From contig CALFMO010000004.1 of assembly GCA_937879855.1 (NCBI GenBank), positions 88,068 through 152,067 on the forward strand: 64,000 bases of DNA, written 5' to 3'. This DNA is from an uncultured Acidobacteriaceae bacterium (GTDB taxonomy: Bacteria; Acidobacteriota; Terriglobia; Terriglobales; Acidobacteriaceae). How positions within the stretch are numbered: the first letter of the stretch is position 1; every line of letters begins with the position of its first letter. Below are positions 51,527 to 58,978 of the stretch, one piece after another. A program made the translations under genes and the position numbers. The notes below the pieces were generated by a model, which was not told the DNA's origin, ran no database searches, and worked only from the letters and a program-made list of their open reading frames with translations.

Positions 51527-51620
51527 TTTTTCTGAACTCCATTTCCCATTCCCGGAAAAACCACCCGAAAATGTTCACGAATCACATAATTTATCCAGAT
51601 GACCGATCTACGATGGCCGC

Positions 51621-52205
51621 ATGCCATGGGGACTCCAGCGCATCCAGCAAGCTAAATGTCTCCACTTCATAACCTTCAGCTGTCATCATCGTGATGCTCT
51701 CCTGGCCGCTCCGCACTCCCGCGATGTCTTCGAACAAACGCTCGAGCGAGTTCGCCAGTGGTACGGATTCTTCGTCTCCGGCTATGTGATCATGCCCGAA
51801 CACGTTCACCTGCTGATCAGCGAACCGGAGCGCAGCACGCTCGCGCGAGCTCTGCAAATGCTCAAGCAGAATACGGCGCATCGGCTTCATCCGCCCGAAG
51901 GCAGCCCCTTTTGGCTGCCTCGTTACTACGATTTCAACGTTTGGAGCGAAGACAAGCGAGTCGAGAAATTACGTTACATGCATCGCGACCCCGTAAGACG
52001 CGGTCTGGTCGAGCGCCCGGAAGACTGGTCGTGGAGCAGTTTCAGGCATTATGCTTCGGGAGTGGAAGGCGCGGTTGAAATCGAGTCTCAGTGGACCGCG
52101 CGTAAACGGGAACTCGCGGGGAGCGGGGGCTCGCTCACTCCCCAGAGTCAAAATCCCCACCCTGTCGCAAAAAACGCGACAAGGGTGGGGCACCCTCATG
52201 CGTAA
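51621..52205 (+). CDS. REP-associated tyrosine transposase (RAYT)
   Basis: A 194-residue IS200-like Y1 transposase domesticated with REP sequences. His61 and His63 in MPEHVHLL are the HUH metal ligands; Tyr119 in KLRYMHRDPVRRGLV is the catalytic tyrosine. WLPRYYDFNVW precedes it, as in the family. RAYTs cut and join single-stranded REP hairpins. The gene is flanked by inverted REP copies and its last 20 codons read through the right copy (QSQNPHPVAKNATRVGHPHA), so the true C-terminus may be earlier. A third REP copy is at 19 kb. All catalytic residues are present, so it may be active. Confidence 0.92.
   Translation: MPWGLQRIQQAKCLHFITFSCHHRDALLAAPHSRDVFEQTLERVRQWYGFFVSGYVIMPEHVHLLISEPERSTLARALQMLKQNTAHRLHPPEGSPFWLPRYYDFNVWSEDKRVEKLRYMHRDPVRRGLVERPEDWSWSSFRHYASGVEGAVEIESQWTARKRELAGSGGSLTPQSQNPHPVAKNATRVGHPHA
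52148..52193. repeat. REP element, right copy flanking the RAYT
   Basis: TCAAAATCCCCACCCTGTCG then CAAAAAACGCGACAAGGGTGGGGCAC. A clean hairpin, 46 bases, overlapping the 3' end of the transposase gene. Confidence 0.9.
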
Positions 52206-52289
52206 TACCTCTCGCGGAGACAGGGTTCGAGGACTACAATTCATTCGAATTTCGGTCCCGCTAATATTTCAACCTCTGAAGGAGAACTC

Positions 52290-52592
52290 ATGCGCATTAC
52301 CAAAATACTGATCGTATTTCTCGTCCTCGCTTTGGCAGTCTCCGTGGCTCTGCCTGCGTTCGCGCAAGACGGCGCCGCCACTTATAAAACCAAATGCGCC
52401 GGCTGCCACGGCGCCGAAGGCCAAGGCAAGGTCGGTCCGGCACTCAAGGGGACCAGCCTGACCGAGGACCAGATTGCCGACCTGCTCACCAAGGGCAGCG
52501 ACGCCAAAAAAGCACCTCACAAGAAAGGACTGTCCAGTCTTACCGCCGACGATGCCAAAGCCGTCGCCACGTTTGTGAAATCTTTGAAGTAA
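52290..52592 (+). CDS. Periplasmic c-type cytochrome (class I-like) without a methionine ligand
   Basis: A 100-residue protein. Signal peptide 1-25 (cleavage at AFA-QDG). The haem site is CAGCH at 36-40 (Cys36, Cys39, His40), followed by AEGQGKVGPALKG, the usual cytochrome c6/c552-like loop, and a C-terminal TADDAKAVATFVKSLK helix. The mature sequence contains no Met, so the usual sixth haem ligand is missing; His77 in KAPHKKG is the best alternative. It would carry electrons in the periplasm or sense gases. GGAG lies upstream of ATG 52290. A terminator follows. Confidence 0.88.
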   Translation: MRITKILIVFLVLALAVSVALPAFAQDGAATYKTKCAGCHGAEGQGKVGPALKGTSLTEDQIADLLTKGSDAKKAPHKKGLSSLTADDAKAVATFVKSLK

Positions 52593-52605
52593 CCGCAGCA
52601 CTCTG

Positions 52606-52645
52606 CCTCACGGCCTGCCCGCAGGCCAGCCCGTGAGGTATTTTT
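52606..52645 (+). terminator. Rho-independent terminator after the cytochrome c gene
   Basis: CCTCACGG ... CCGTGAGG stem with an inner CCTGC/GCAGG hairpin, then TATTTTT. It starts 14 bases after the cytochrome stop codon. Confidence 0.85.
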
Positions 52646-53018
52646 GTTTCGGTGTCTTTCGTATTCGTGTTTTGTTTGCCCCAGAAATAGCTCCGGACGA
52701 ATGCGTCCGGAGCCACATGTTTGAGGGTTGAGCTCGAGCGGAGGCCGGTTTTCGCATGCAACGATTGCATTCGCGTGACGTTGCGCTTCCGCAAACACAC
52801 AAATTTCACCGCCCGCGAATTCTTCTTTCCTTTGCGCGCGCACTGTGATAACAGGATAGCGAGCGGTCTGTGTCGGCAGTCCTTGCAGGCTACACCGAAC
52901 GTCGTGCTATAATCGCGCGCCGTTCCAGCAGAAGTTTCCGGTGGTCTTTTAAATTCTTCGTGCCCGCAGCCGGGGAGCCCAAATCCCCCCTCGGCCGCCA
53001 CTGAAATCAGGAGGAGCA
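52646..53018. other. Upstream region of the histone-like gene
   Basis: 373 bases without a supported gene. It contains a partial ACGAATGCGTCCGGAGC element at about 52697 and AGGAGG at 53009-53014 as ribosome-binding site of the next gene. Promoter boxes were not resolved. Confidence 0.4.
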
Positions 53019-53396
53019 ATGACGTTCTACGATCCCACGCTGTACGGACGTGATGAAGAAGAAGAATTCGGCGACAGCGGCGCTTACAGCGAGTCGCTGG
53101 AAGAAGATTTCGAAGAAGAGGAGGAGGAAGAAGAATCCGGCACGCCGTCGCCGGAAATGGGCGAGCCCACCTCGATCGCAGTTCCTCCGCCTCCCGCCCC
53201 TAAGCCCAAGCCCGCGCCCTCCATGCCCTCTGGCGGAGGCGGCGGCAGCAAGCCCGCAGCGAAAAAGAAGGCCGCTAAGAAAAAACCGGCCAGGAAGCCT
53301 GCGAAGAAGAAGGCCAAAAAGGCCGCCAAGAAGAAAAAAGCTGCCAAGCGACCCGCGAAAAAGGCGGCGAAGAAGAAAGGCAAGAAGCGCCGCTAA
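53019..53396 (+). CDS. Bipolar acidic / histone H1-like basic protein
   Basis: A 125-residue low-complexity protein of three parts. Residues 12-42 are extremely acidic (DEEEEFGDSG ... EEDFEEEEEEEES). Residues 43-75 are Pro/Gly-rich. Residues 76-125 are made of Lys/Ala/Pro repeats (PAKKKAAKKKPARKPAKKKAK-like), the composition of histone H1 tails and of bacterial AlgP/HU-tail proteins. The basic half should bind DNA or RNA; the acidic half may shield it or act on other proteins. AGGAGGAG lies right before the ATG, and a strong terminator follows, so it is monocistronic and probably well expressed. Confidence 0.85.
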   Translation: MTFYDPTLYGRDEEEEFGDSGAYSESLEEDFEEEEEEEESGTPSPEMGEPTSIAVPPPPAPKPKPAPSMPSGGGGGSKPAAKKKAAKKKPARKPAKKKAKKAAKKKKAAKRPAKKAAKKKGKKRR

Positions 53397-53433
53397 GCCG
53401 GTGCTTGGCCTCGAGCGCCTCCGATCGTGTTAC

Positions 53434-53466
53434 AAAACCGCGCCCCATCCACGGGCGCGGTTTTTT
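53434..53466 (+). terminator. Rho-independent terminator after the histone-like gene
   Basis: AAAACCGCGCCC - 7-base loop - GGGCGCGG-TTTTTT. An 8-bp GC stem extended by A/T pairs, 38 bases after the stop codon. Confidence 0.92.
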
Positions 53467-53537
53467 CGTGGCTGAATCCCCATTTGCTAGCCGGCGGGCA
53501 ATGAATACGTCGGGCTCTCGCTACTAATCCCCGCCAT

Positions 53538-56500
53538 TTATCGGGACTTTGCCTTCTCTGGTGGCACCAGAACAGCCATGCATCCCGCGGACGGAGTGCA
53601 GCTGAGTTGGGCCCGGCGAAGAATCTTCGCCTTGCTGCCCTCCGGAAACTCGACTTGGTAGTGGGCGGCCTTGAGTTTGGCCGACAGGTCTTCCAGGGAT
53701 TCTTCTCCTCTCAGATATTCGACTGATTCAACTCTGCCCGGCGAAAACACGATGGAAAACTCTGCCGATCCGGAAAAATTTGGCATCTTGCCCAGATGAA
53801 CTGCACGCATTTGGCTGAGTTCATCGCCGGGCGTTTTCGACCACTCTCCATTGGGCAGCCGTCGGGTTTCCAGTAGGGCGGGGCTCCTTCCGGTAAGTTT
53901 CTTATAACGAGCAAGAATCTTCTCGCGCTGATCTTGAGAGCTGTTCGGGTCAAACGATGGGCTAAAGGGCACATTAACCATATTCTGCGGCGCCGGACGG
54001 TACAGCGACGATCCTTGCGCAGCCATGGCCAGTTCGTAGGTGTGGGCTGCTGCCTTGGGTTTCCCTTCCTTCTCGTAGATCTCTCCCAGGTGCTCGCCTA
54101 CAAGGGCATCCTGCCCAAGAAGCCAAGCAGCCCGCACGAAACTCTCGGAACGATTCGTATCGCCGCTTTGGAAATAGACCCATCCCAACGTGTCCCACAA
54201 CAAGGACAGTTGGTATGTCACTTGTGTGCCAGTGTCCTCCGCGGCTGTGTCATTGACGGATTGCTCCTCCAGACTCTTCAAAGCAGTTTCCCCATACTGA
54301 CGGGCCAACTCGAGACTCACCCTACTATCGGCCAGGAAATAGGCTGCGTCGTTCAACATCATGAGATTCGGCTTGGGACCATCCTCCACGGCAGCGCGTA
54401 TATGGGAAACCGCTTTCTCTGGCTCTCCAGTCTTCAGGTATGCCGAGCCCAAAGCAAATTGCAACTCTGTATTCTTCGGGGACAAGTTGGCTGCGTTCTC
54501 CAGTTCCTCAGCGGCTTCCGAATACTTGCCTTCCTGACTCAGTAACCGTCCCATGCTCAACGACGCGGCGTCGTTCCGCGGATGGACCTTCAACAACCTT
54601 CGCCATTCCTGAATTGCCTCGTCCTTCCGATTCATGTAGGTCAGATAAGTAGCCGGTAGCTGGTAAGCGCGCTGGTCGTCGGGATTCGTCTCTTGCTCCT
54701 TGTGCCACTCAGCTAGTCCCTCGGTTGTCTTGTTCTGCATCATGAAAATGGTACCCAGACCGAGGTGAGCCAGGGGATATTTGGGATCGGTGCTGATTAC
54801 TTGCTCGAATAATTCCTGCGCCCGTCCGCGGTCGCCGCTCTGCATCGCCTGTGACGCATCGCGAAACTTTTGATCCAAGTCAGCACGAGTTCCGCTGCTA
54901 CCACTTGCGTCCGCGGGTCCACCGCTCAGAGCAATAAATTTCCACTCGTCATCGGAGATGGCTTTCCCGAAGTCTCGCAACTTTTCCCAGTTGTCCAGGG
55001 CGACTTCGCTCTGCTTGATTATCAGTCGTCGCGAGGTAATCAGAGCACCATCCTGCAAACTCGCGGTGGTGTGATACTCGGCAAACGGCTCGACCAGGTC
55101 TATGCTCTTTGGCGCCTCAATGGAGTAGCCGGGGGGTAGCACAAACTTGGAGTGATAAATAACCTCACCTGCCGCGCCGATCAAGACTGGCTCTAACGGC
55201 TTCTTCTGATCCTTGCTGGCTTCCAATCCCATGGGCGGGAGCGGAGGGCCAAACTGCTTGTGGTCCCAGTCGCTATAGTCCTTTCGCACGTAATCGTATT
55301 CCAGGTGAAGCGGCTGGTCAGTTTCAGCGGGCGGTGTGACTTTCACGTTGCTCACTTCGCCGCCGAATCCGAGCCGGGAAGACAAGCCCTGCACCGCTTC
55401 CTTCCATTGCGACTCCGAGAGTTGACGGAACATGAGCCGCAGCCATACCTCGACGTCACCCCGGTAGGTCTGTTCGATGTGGCCGGTAAAAGTTCCATCT
55501 GAACCCAGCTTGCCTTCGACTGTAAATTCCTGCCGTTGGGGTACAGAGGAGTCTACGGGCGTTTTCATTAAAGCAGGCGGCTTGTTGGTGGGGATGACGA
55601 GTGCTTCCTTGTCCCGCAGGGGCAGAATCAACAACTGGTAAGGGGCAACCTCAGGCGTACTGTCAAGCCAGATGAGCTTGTCGCCGCTTGGAATCACGGT
55701 GATCACGTGATTGAACTGAGCCGGCGACGGGACCTCGGGATCCAGCTTTCGTTGCGCGCTGATCAGCGCCGGCCATGCGTCATATCCTGCTGCCTTCAGC
55801 AATGCCGCCAGAAGCGTGTGTTTGTCCTTGCAATCCCCATAGCCGTTGCCCAGTACATCGTCGGCGGCATGCGGTTGGTAGCGGCCGATGCCGAAATCCA
55901 AACCAATATAGTGGAACTGCAACGACACGAAGTTGTAGATCGCCCGAAACTTCTCGTCGTCCGTTTTCAGTCCCTTCGTCAACTCCGCAGCCTTGGCCTG
56001 AATTGCCGGCGTCACTTCCAGCGGCGCCTTCTGCAACTCTCCGTACCAACGGCCGACCTCTTCCCAACTCGCAAAGGTGGTCAGTTGCACAGCTGGTTTC
56101 GGCGGTATTCGCCGCGGAGCTTGTCTTGGATCCTTCTCTTCGCGGATAAGATTGGAGTGCACCCATCGGTAGATCCGCCGTCCGCCCTGGTTCTCGATTT
56201 CGGGCTTGAATTCAGGACTCACAATCTTGACGTACTTCTCGCTGGGAACGCTGATTTCCAGTCGTTCGTCTTTCACGATTCCGTCTGTGATGAAGGAATG
56301 CTCGTACCAGAACTGGCCGGGGATTTCAGGTTTCACTATGCGATAGCGGACCAGATACTCGAGTACGTCTCCTACGGCCAGGCCTTTCACCGCGATATGC
56401 TTTTCATGAATATCGCTGTAAAGCGGAGCGTTGCGGGTCACGTCGCCGGGCATGTCCTGTATGTTGTACTCCGGGGTCTTGACCACACTTCCATCGGGCT

Positions 56501-56795
56501 TACGCACCCGGACGTAATCGACATCCACAACTTCATTGACGCTGGTGTAAATGAATCGCAGGACGGCAAAGGCCTTCACTCCAGCGTCGGCGAGCATCCT
56601 GACCTCCGCCGTGACTTCACGGGTGCCGCTGCCATCCGTCTCCGCCACCATGCGGGTGGAATATCGCTCGACTACATAGGCTTCTTTCGAATAGTCATGC
56701 GGAGTTGGAGGCGGTTGCACGTCTTTCACTTGCGCAACCGTTGGCAGAACAATTCCCGCGAAGAGCAAACACGTAAGCAGAGTTTTCGATGGCAT
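53538..56795 (-). CDS. DUF3857 / transglutaminase-like / TPR protein
   Basis: About 1085 residues from the ATG that opens the signal peptide MPSKTLLTCLLFAGIVLPTVAQ. After it comes a DUF3857 domain (SKEAYVVERYSTRMVAETDGSGTREVTAEVRMLADAGVKAF ... FWYEHSFITDG). A transglutaminase-like core follows with the Cys of GYGDCKDKHTLLAALLKAAGYDAWPALI, and a His/Asp pair in the region VITVIPSGDKLIWLDSTPEVAPY. The C-terminal third holds at least six TPR motifs (LAHLGLGTIFMMQNKTTEGLAEW, AASLSMGRLLSQEGKYSEAAEEL). Periplasmic or surface proteins of this layout are common in this phylum and Bacteroidota; function unknown. An upstream in-frame extension to 56882 exists, but the signal peptide supports this start. 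Confidence 0.85.
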   Translation of the reverse strand: MPSKTLLTCLLFAGIVLPTVAQVKDVQPPPTPHDYSKEAYVVERYSTRMVAETDGSGTREVTAEVRMLADAGVKAFAVLRFIYTSVNEVVDVDYVRVRKPDGSVVKTPEYNIQDMPGDVTRNAPLYSDIHEKHIAVKGLAVGDVLEYLVRYRIVKPEIPGQFWYEHSFITDGIVKDERLEISVPSEKYVKIVSPEFKPEIENQGGRRIYRWVHSNLIREEKDPRQAPRRIPPKPAVQLTTFASWEEVGRWYGELQKAPLEVTPAIQAKAAELTKGLKTDDEKFRAIYNFVSLQFHYIGLDFGIGRYQPHAADDVLGNGYGDCKDKHTLLAALLKAAGYDAWPALISAQRKLDPEVPSPAQFNHVITVIPSGDKLIWLDSTPEVAPYQLLILPLRDKEALVIPTNKPPALMKTPVDSSVPQRQEFTVEGKLGSDGTFTGHIEQTYRGDVEVWLRLMFRQLSESQWKEAVQGLSSRLGFGGEVSNVKVTPPAETDQPLHLEYDYVRKDYSDWDHKQFGPPLPPMGLEASKDQKKPLEPVLIGAAGEVIYHSKFVLPPGYSIEAPKSIDLVEPFAEYHTTASLQDGALITSRRLIIKQSEVALDNWEKLRDFGKAISDDEWKFIALSGGPADASGSSGTRADLDQKFRDASQAMQSGDRGRAQELFEQVISTDPKYPLAHLGLGTIFMMQNKTTEGLAEWHKEQETNPDDQRAYQLPATYLTYMNRKDEAIQEWRRLLKVHPRNDAASLSMGRLLSQEGKYSEAAEELENAANLSPKNTELQFALGSAYLKTGEPEKAVSHIRAAVEDGPKPNLMMLNDAAYFLADSRVSLELARQYGETALKSLEEQSVNDTAAEDTGTQVTYQLSLLWDTLGWVYFQSGDTNRSESFVRAAWLLGQDALVGEHLGEIYEKEGKPKAAAHTYELAMAAQGSSLYRPAPQNMVNVPFSPSFDPNSSQDQREKILARYKKLTGRSPALLETRRLPNGEWSKTPGDELSQMRAVHLGKMPNFSGSAEFSIVFSPGRVESVEYLRGEESLEDLSAKLKAAHYQVEFPEGSKAKILRRAQLSCTPSAGCMAVLVPPEKAKSR

Positions 56796-56851
56796 TTGAG
56801 GTCTTACCATCCTTGGCGGCACCGCGAGTGTTGGCGGGTGGAATCCAATTG

Positions 56852-57130
56852 CTATTTCTTCGCACCCACCGCGCCCAGGCACTTCCCGTACAACTCGAGC
56901 AGGCGAGCGGCGTAGTCTTCTGGCTTGGCGGCGGCGCCCGTGCCTTGGAATCCTACGCCCGACGAGGTGGTCCGGCCGTACCCAGTGGTCATGGCGATGA
57001 ATTTCATCAGATCGAGTGCGATGTCTTCGTTGCGGCGCGCGTGGCCCGAGCCTGTGGCAGGAACTTCGTCCATGAATCCTTCTCCTCTTCCGGAAATAAC
57101 GGGTATTTCGTCGTCTTCAAAATCCTGCAT
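56852..57130 (-). CDS. Small conserved-looking protein upstream of the DUF3857 gene
   Basis: A 92-residue protein: MQDFEDDEIPVISGRGEGFMDEVPATGSGHARRNEDIALDLMKFIAMTTGYG, then a glycine-rich linker and KPEDYAARLLELYGKCLGAVGAKK. The central IALDLMKFIAMTTGYG and the C-terminal ExLLELYGKC helix look conserved; I believe similar short proteins occur in other acidobacteria. There is no signal peptide or known motif. It is 56 bp upstream of the DUF3857/TPR gene on the same strand and probably cotranscribed. Confidence 0.65.
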   Translation of the reverse strand: MQDFEDDEIPVISGRGEGFMDEVPATGSGHARRNEDIALDLMKFIAMTTGYGRTTSSGVGFQGTGAAAKPEDYAARLLELYGKCLGAVGAKK

Positions 57131-57265
57131 GATGCGAAAATACTCCGTCAGGGATGATAGCAGGGGTCGACAATTTCGTGTCCGGCAGGCAGCGGGCGCT
57201 AGGCGTTAGGTCTTAGGCGTCAGGTCTTTGGCGTGAAGGCTCCGGCGCGAACTCTTCTGCGGGTC

Positions 57266-57760
57266 TTATGCGGCAATTGTGGGTTTTTTCCTAAGACCTA
57301 AGGACCAAGACCCTCCCCTCCCTGTCTGGCGCAGCCGAATCATCAACCAGATTGATCCGATGAACAGAAATGGCGAGGAATAGAATCCCGGCGCTGGACG
57401 CGAGAACGTCACCGATGCGACCGTGTGACCCAGAATCGTTCCAATCGTATGTCCCATGGCGTTGGAAAGCTGGACCACTGCGTAAAACCAGGCCAGAGGC
57501 CGCATCCAGCTCACACCGCGCGCGGCGAATGGGGTCAGGGCAAAACAAACTACGACGCCGATGATCAGGCCAACCAGCCATTCGCGAAACTGAAACGTCG
57601 GCATGGGAAACCATCCCCAGCGCGCTCGCATGGCGATGACCGTGGGATTGTAGACGGCTAGAAATCCAGTGCTGGCCTCATCGACGACGTGTAGCGCAAA
57701 CGCGACCGTCAATGCAAACCACGGCCAGCCAAAACCCGCGTGAGGTCTCTGTGGTTCCAT
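57266..57760 (-). CDS. HXXEE-domain membrane protein
   Basis: A 164-residue polytopic protein with about four helices and the motif HVVDEASTGF (H-X-X-D/E-E type) near residue 23, plus NAMGHTIGTILGH near 105. These match HXXEE-like integral membrane proteins of unknown function; the conserved His/Glu residues could bind metal. The ATG at 57760 was preferred over a TTG at 57814. It overlaps no other gene and is convergent with low-complexity sequence (GCGTTAGGTCTTAGGCGTCAGG-like) downstream. Confidence 0.7.
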   Translation of the reverse strand: MEPQRPHAGFGWPWFALTVAFALHVVDEASTGFLAVYNPTVIAMRARWGWFPMPTFQFREWLVGLIIGVVVCFALTPFAARGVSWMRPLAWFYAVVQLSNAMGHTIGTILGHTVASVTFSRPAPGFYSSPFLFIGSIWLMIRLRQTGRGGSWSLGLRKKPTIAA

Positions 57761-57865
57761 GCGCACCGCCCCTGCGGCAATTCTCGATCCTGGAAGCTTG
57801 ACCCGGCAATCCAAAACTCGCAGTCCCAGCTCCAGCCCACCGTTCCATGTCCCTAGGCCGAAAGC

Positions 57866-58258
57866 CTACTTTCGCACTTCGCTCATCAGTCCCATCAAGT
57901 TCCCTTCCGAGTCGCGGAAAAACACCATCCACAAATCATGATCGGGCATTCTCGCAACCACGTGCGGCTCGTCTTCAAAGCGCACGCCTTTCTCTTTCAT
58001 GGTGGCATGCGCCGCCTGAATGTCGGGAACGGCAAAATAAATAATGGAACCGGGATGGTCGAACTCCGGCTTCTCCGGACGAGTCAGCATCAGGCGTACG
58101 CCGCCACAATCGAAAAAAGCGAGCCCTGGCCCAGCTTTGAACAGTGACTTCAGCCCCAGCGTGTCTTGATAGAAGGCGGCGGCCCGCTCTACATCGTGCG
58201 CATTGACCGCAATCTGCCCAATGCGCGAAATCCCGATTCCCGCAGCCACTGTATCCAT
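57866..58258 (-). CDS. VOC family protein (glyoxalase-like)
   Basis: A 130-residue single VOC domain: ISRIGQIAVNAHDVERAAAFYQDTLGLKSLFKAGPGLAFFDCGGVRLMLTRPE, then GSIIYFAVPDIQAAHATMKEKGVRFEDEPHVVARMPDHDLWMVFFRDSEGNLMGLMSE. The latter ends in the metal-ligand Glu region (EGNLMGLM). It may act on or bind a small molecule such as a glyoxal or antibiotic. It is divergent from a MarR regulator with a perfect palindrome between them, so expression is probably ligand-induced. Confidence 0.88.
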   Translation of the reverse strand: MDTVAAGIGISRIGQIAVNAHDVERAAAFYQDTLGLKSLFKAGPGLAFFDCGGVRLMLTRPEKPEFDHPGSIIYFAVPDIQAAHATMKEKGVRFEDEPHVVARMPDHDLWMVFFRDSEGNLMGLMSEVRK

Positions 58259-58279
58259 GCTTGACCTCCGCTAGTAATT

Positions 58280-58298
58280 TAGTTAGCATAGCTAACTA
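58280..58298. promoter_or_regulatory. Perfect palindromic MarR operator
   Basis: TAGTTAGCATAGCTAACTA: 8-bp arms around ATA, in the 93-bp gap between the divergent VOC and marR genes. Size, symmetry and position are as expected for a MarR dimer site. Confidence 0.75.
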
Positions 58299-58351
58299 TA
58301 TTTGGCTTGGCCGCGTCAAGCAAAAAATTATGGCGGCTGAGATTGAGTGCA

Positions 58352-58798
58352 ATGCCAGTTTCCTCTTCCAACCCCGAAATCCTGGAAATCGCCGATCGGC
58401 TGCATTCGGCTGCCATCCACCTTCTGCGCCGAGTGCGAAGGCAGGACACCGCTACCGGCGAAGGCCCGGCTCGCCTTTCAGCGCTATCAGTGCTGGTTTT
58501 CGGTGGCCCGAAGACCTTGGGCGAGCTCGCCGCCGCCGAGCAAGTGAAACCACCCACCATGAGCCGCATTGTGGCCGGGCTGGCGCGCAGCCGCCTCATC
58601 GAAATTACTTCCGATCCCCAGGACGCCCGGCGTATGCGCATCCGCGCCACCCGCAAAGGTAGGCGCCTGCTGCAGAAAGGACGCGAGTTACGCATCGCCG
58701 ACCTGGCATCCCAACTTGAAGCGCTCCCTCCGGAGGAATTGGCCAAGCTCGGCGAAACCGTAGAAATACTTCAAAGACTGATGGCGGGGTGGCATTAA
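58352..58798 (+). CDS. MarR family transcriptional regulator
   Basis: A 148-residue winged-helix regulator: ILEIADRLHSAAIHLLRRVRRQD, SALSVLVFGGPKTLGELAAAEQVKPPTMSRIVAGLARSRLIEITSDPQDARRMRIRATRKGRRLLQKGRE. The recognition helix (KPPTMSRIVAGLARSRL) and the wing DPQDARRMRIRAT are classic. It would repress itself and the divergent VOC gene through TAGTTAGCATAGCTAACTA until a ligand binds. The start at ATG 58352 fits the first conserved helix; the upstream frame starts at a TTG inside the operator region and is less likely. Confidence 0.9.
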   Translation: MPVSSSNPEILEIADRLHSAAIHLLRRVRRQDTATGEGPARLSALSVLVFGGPKTLGELAAAEQVKPPTMSRIVAGLARSRLIEITSDPQDARRMRIRATRKGRRLLQKGRELRIADLASQLEALPPEELAKLGETVEILQRLMAGWH

Positions 58799-58978
58799 TC
58801 GCAAGCTGCCATATCTTCCGCGGTAATCAAAGCCCGGGTACCACGGTTACGTGAACGGTCCCACAAAATGCCTGATACTAGTCGGGTCTCAGTCTAGCTG
58901 TACTGCCAAAAGGATTTTGTAAACAGCAAAGTGGGCCAGACCAGCTAGAACCCCCCTGCGGCAACCATCAAATTTTTC

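Noticed and set aside
55707..56915. 402-codon plus-strand frame opposite the DUF3857 gene
   Set aside because: Shadow of the DUF3857/TPR gene; composition unlike real proteins of the window.
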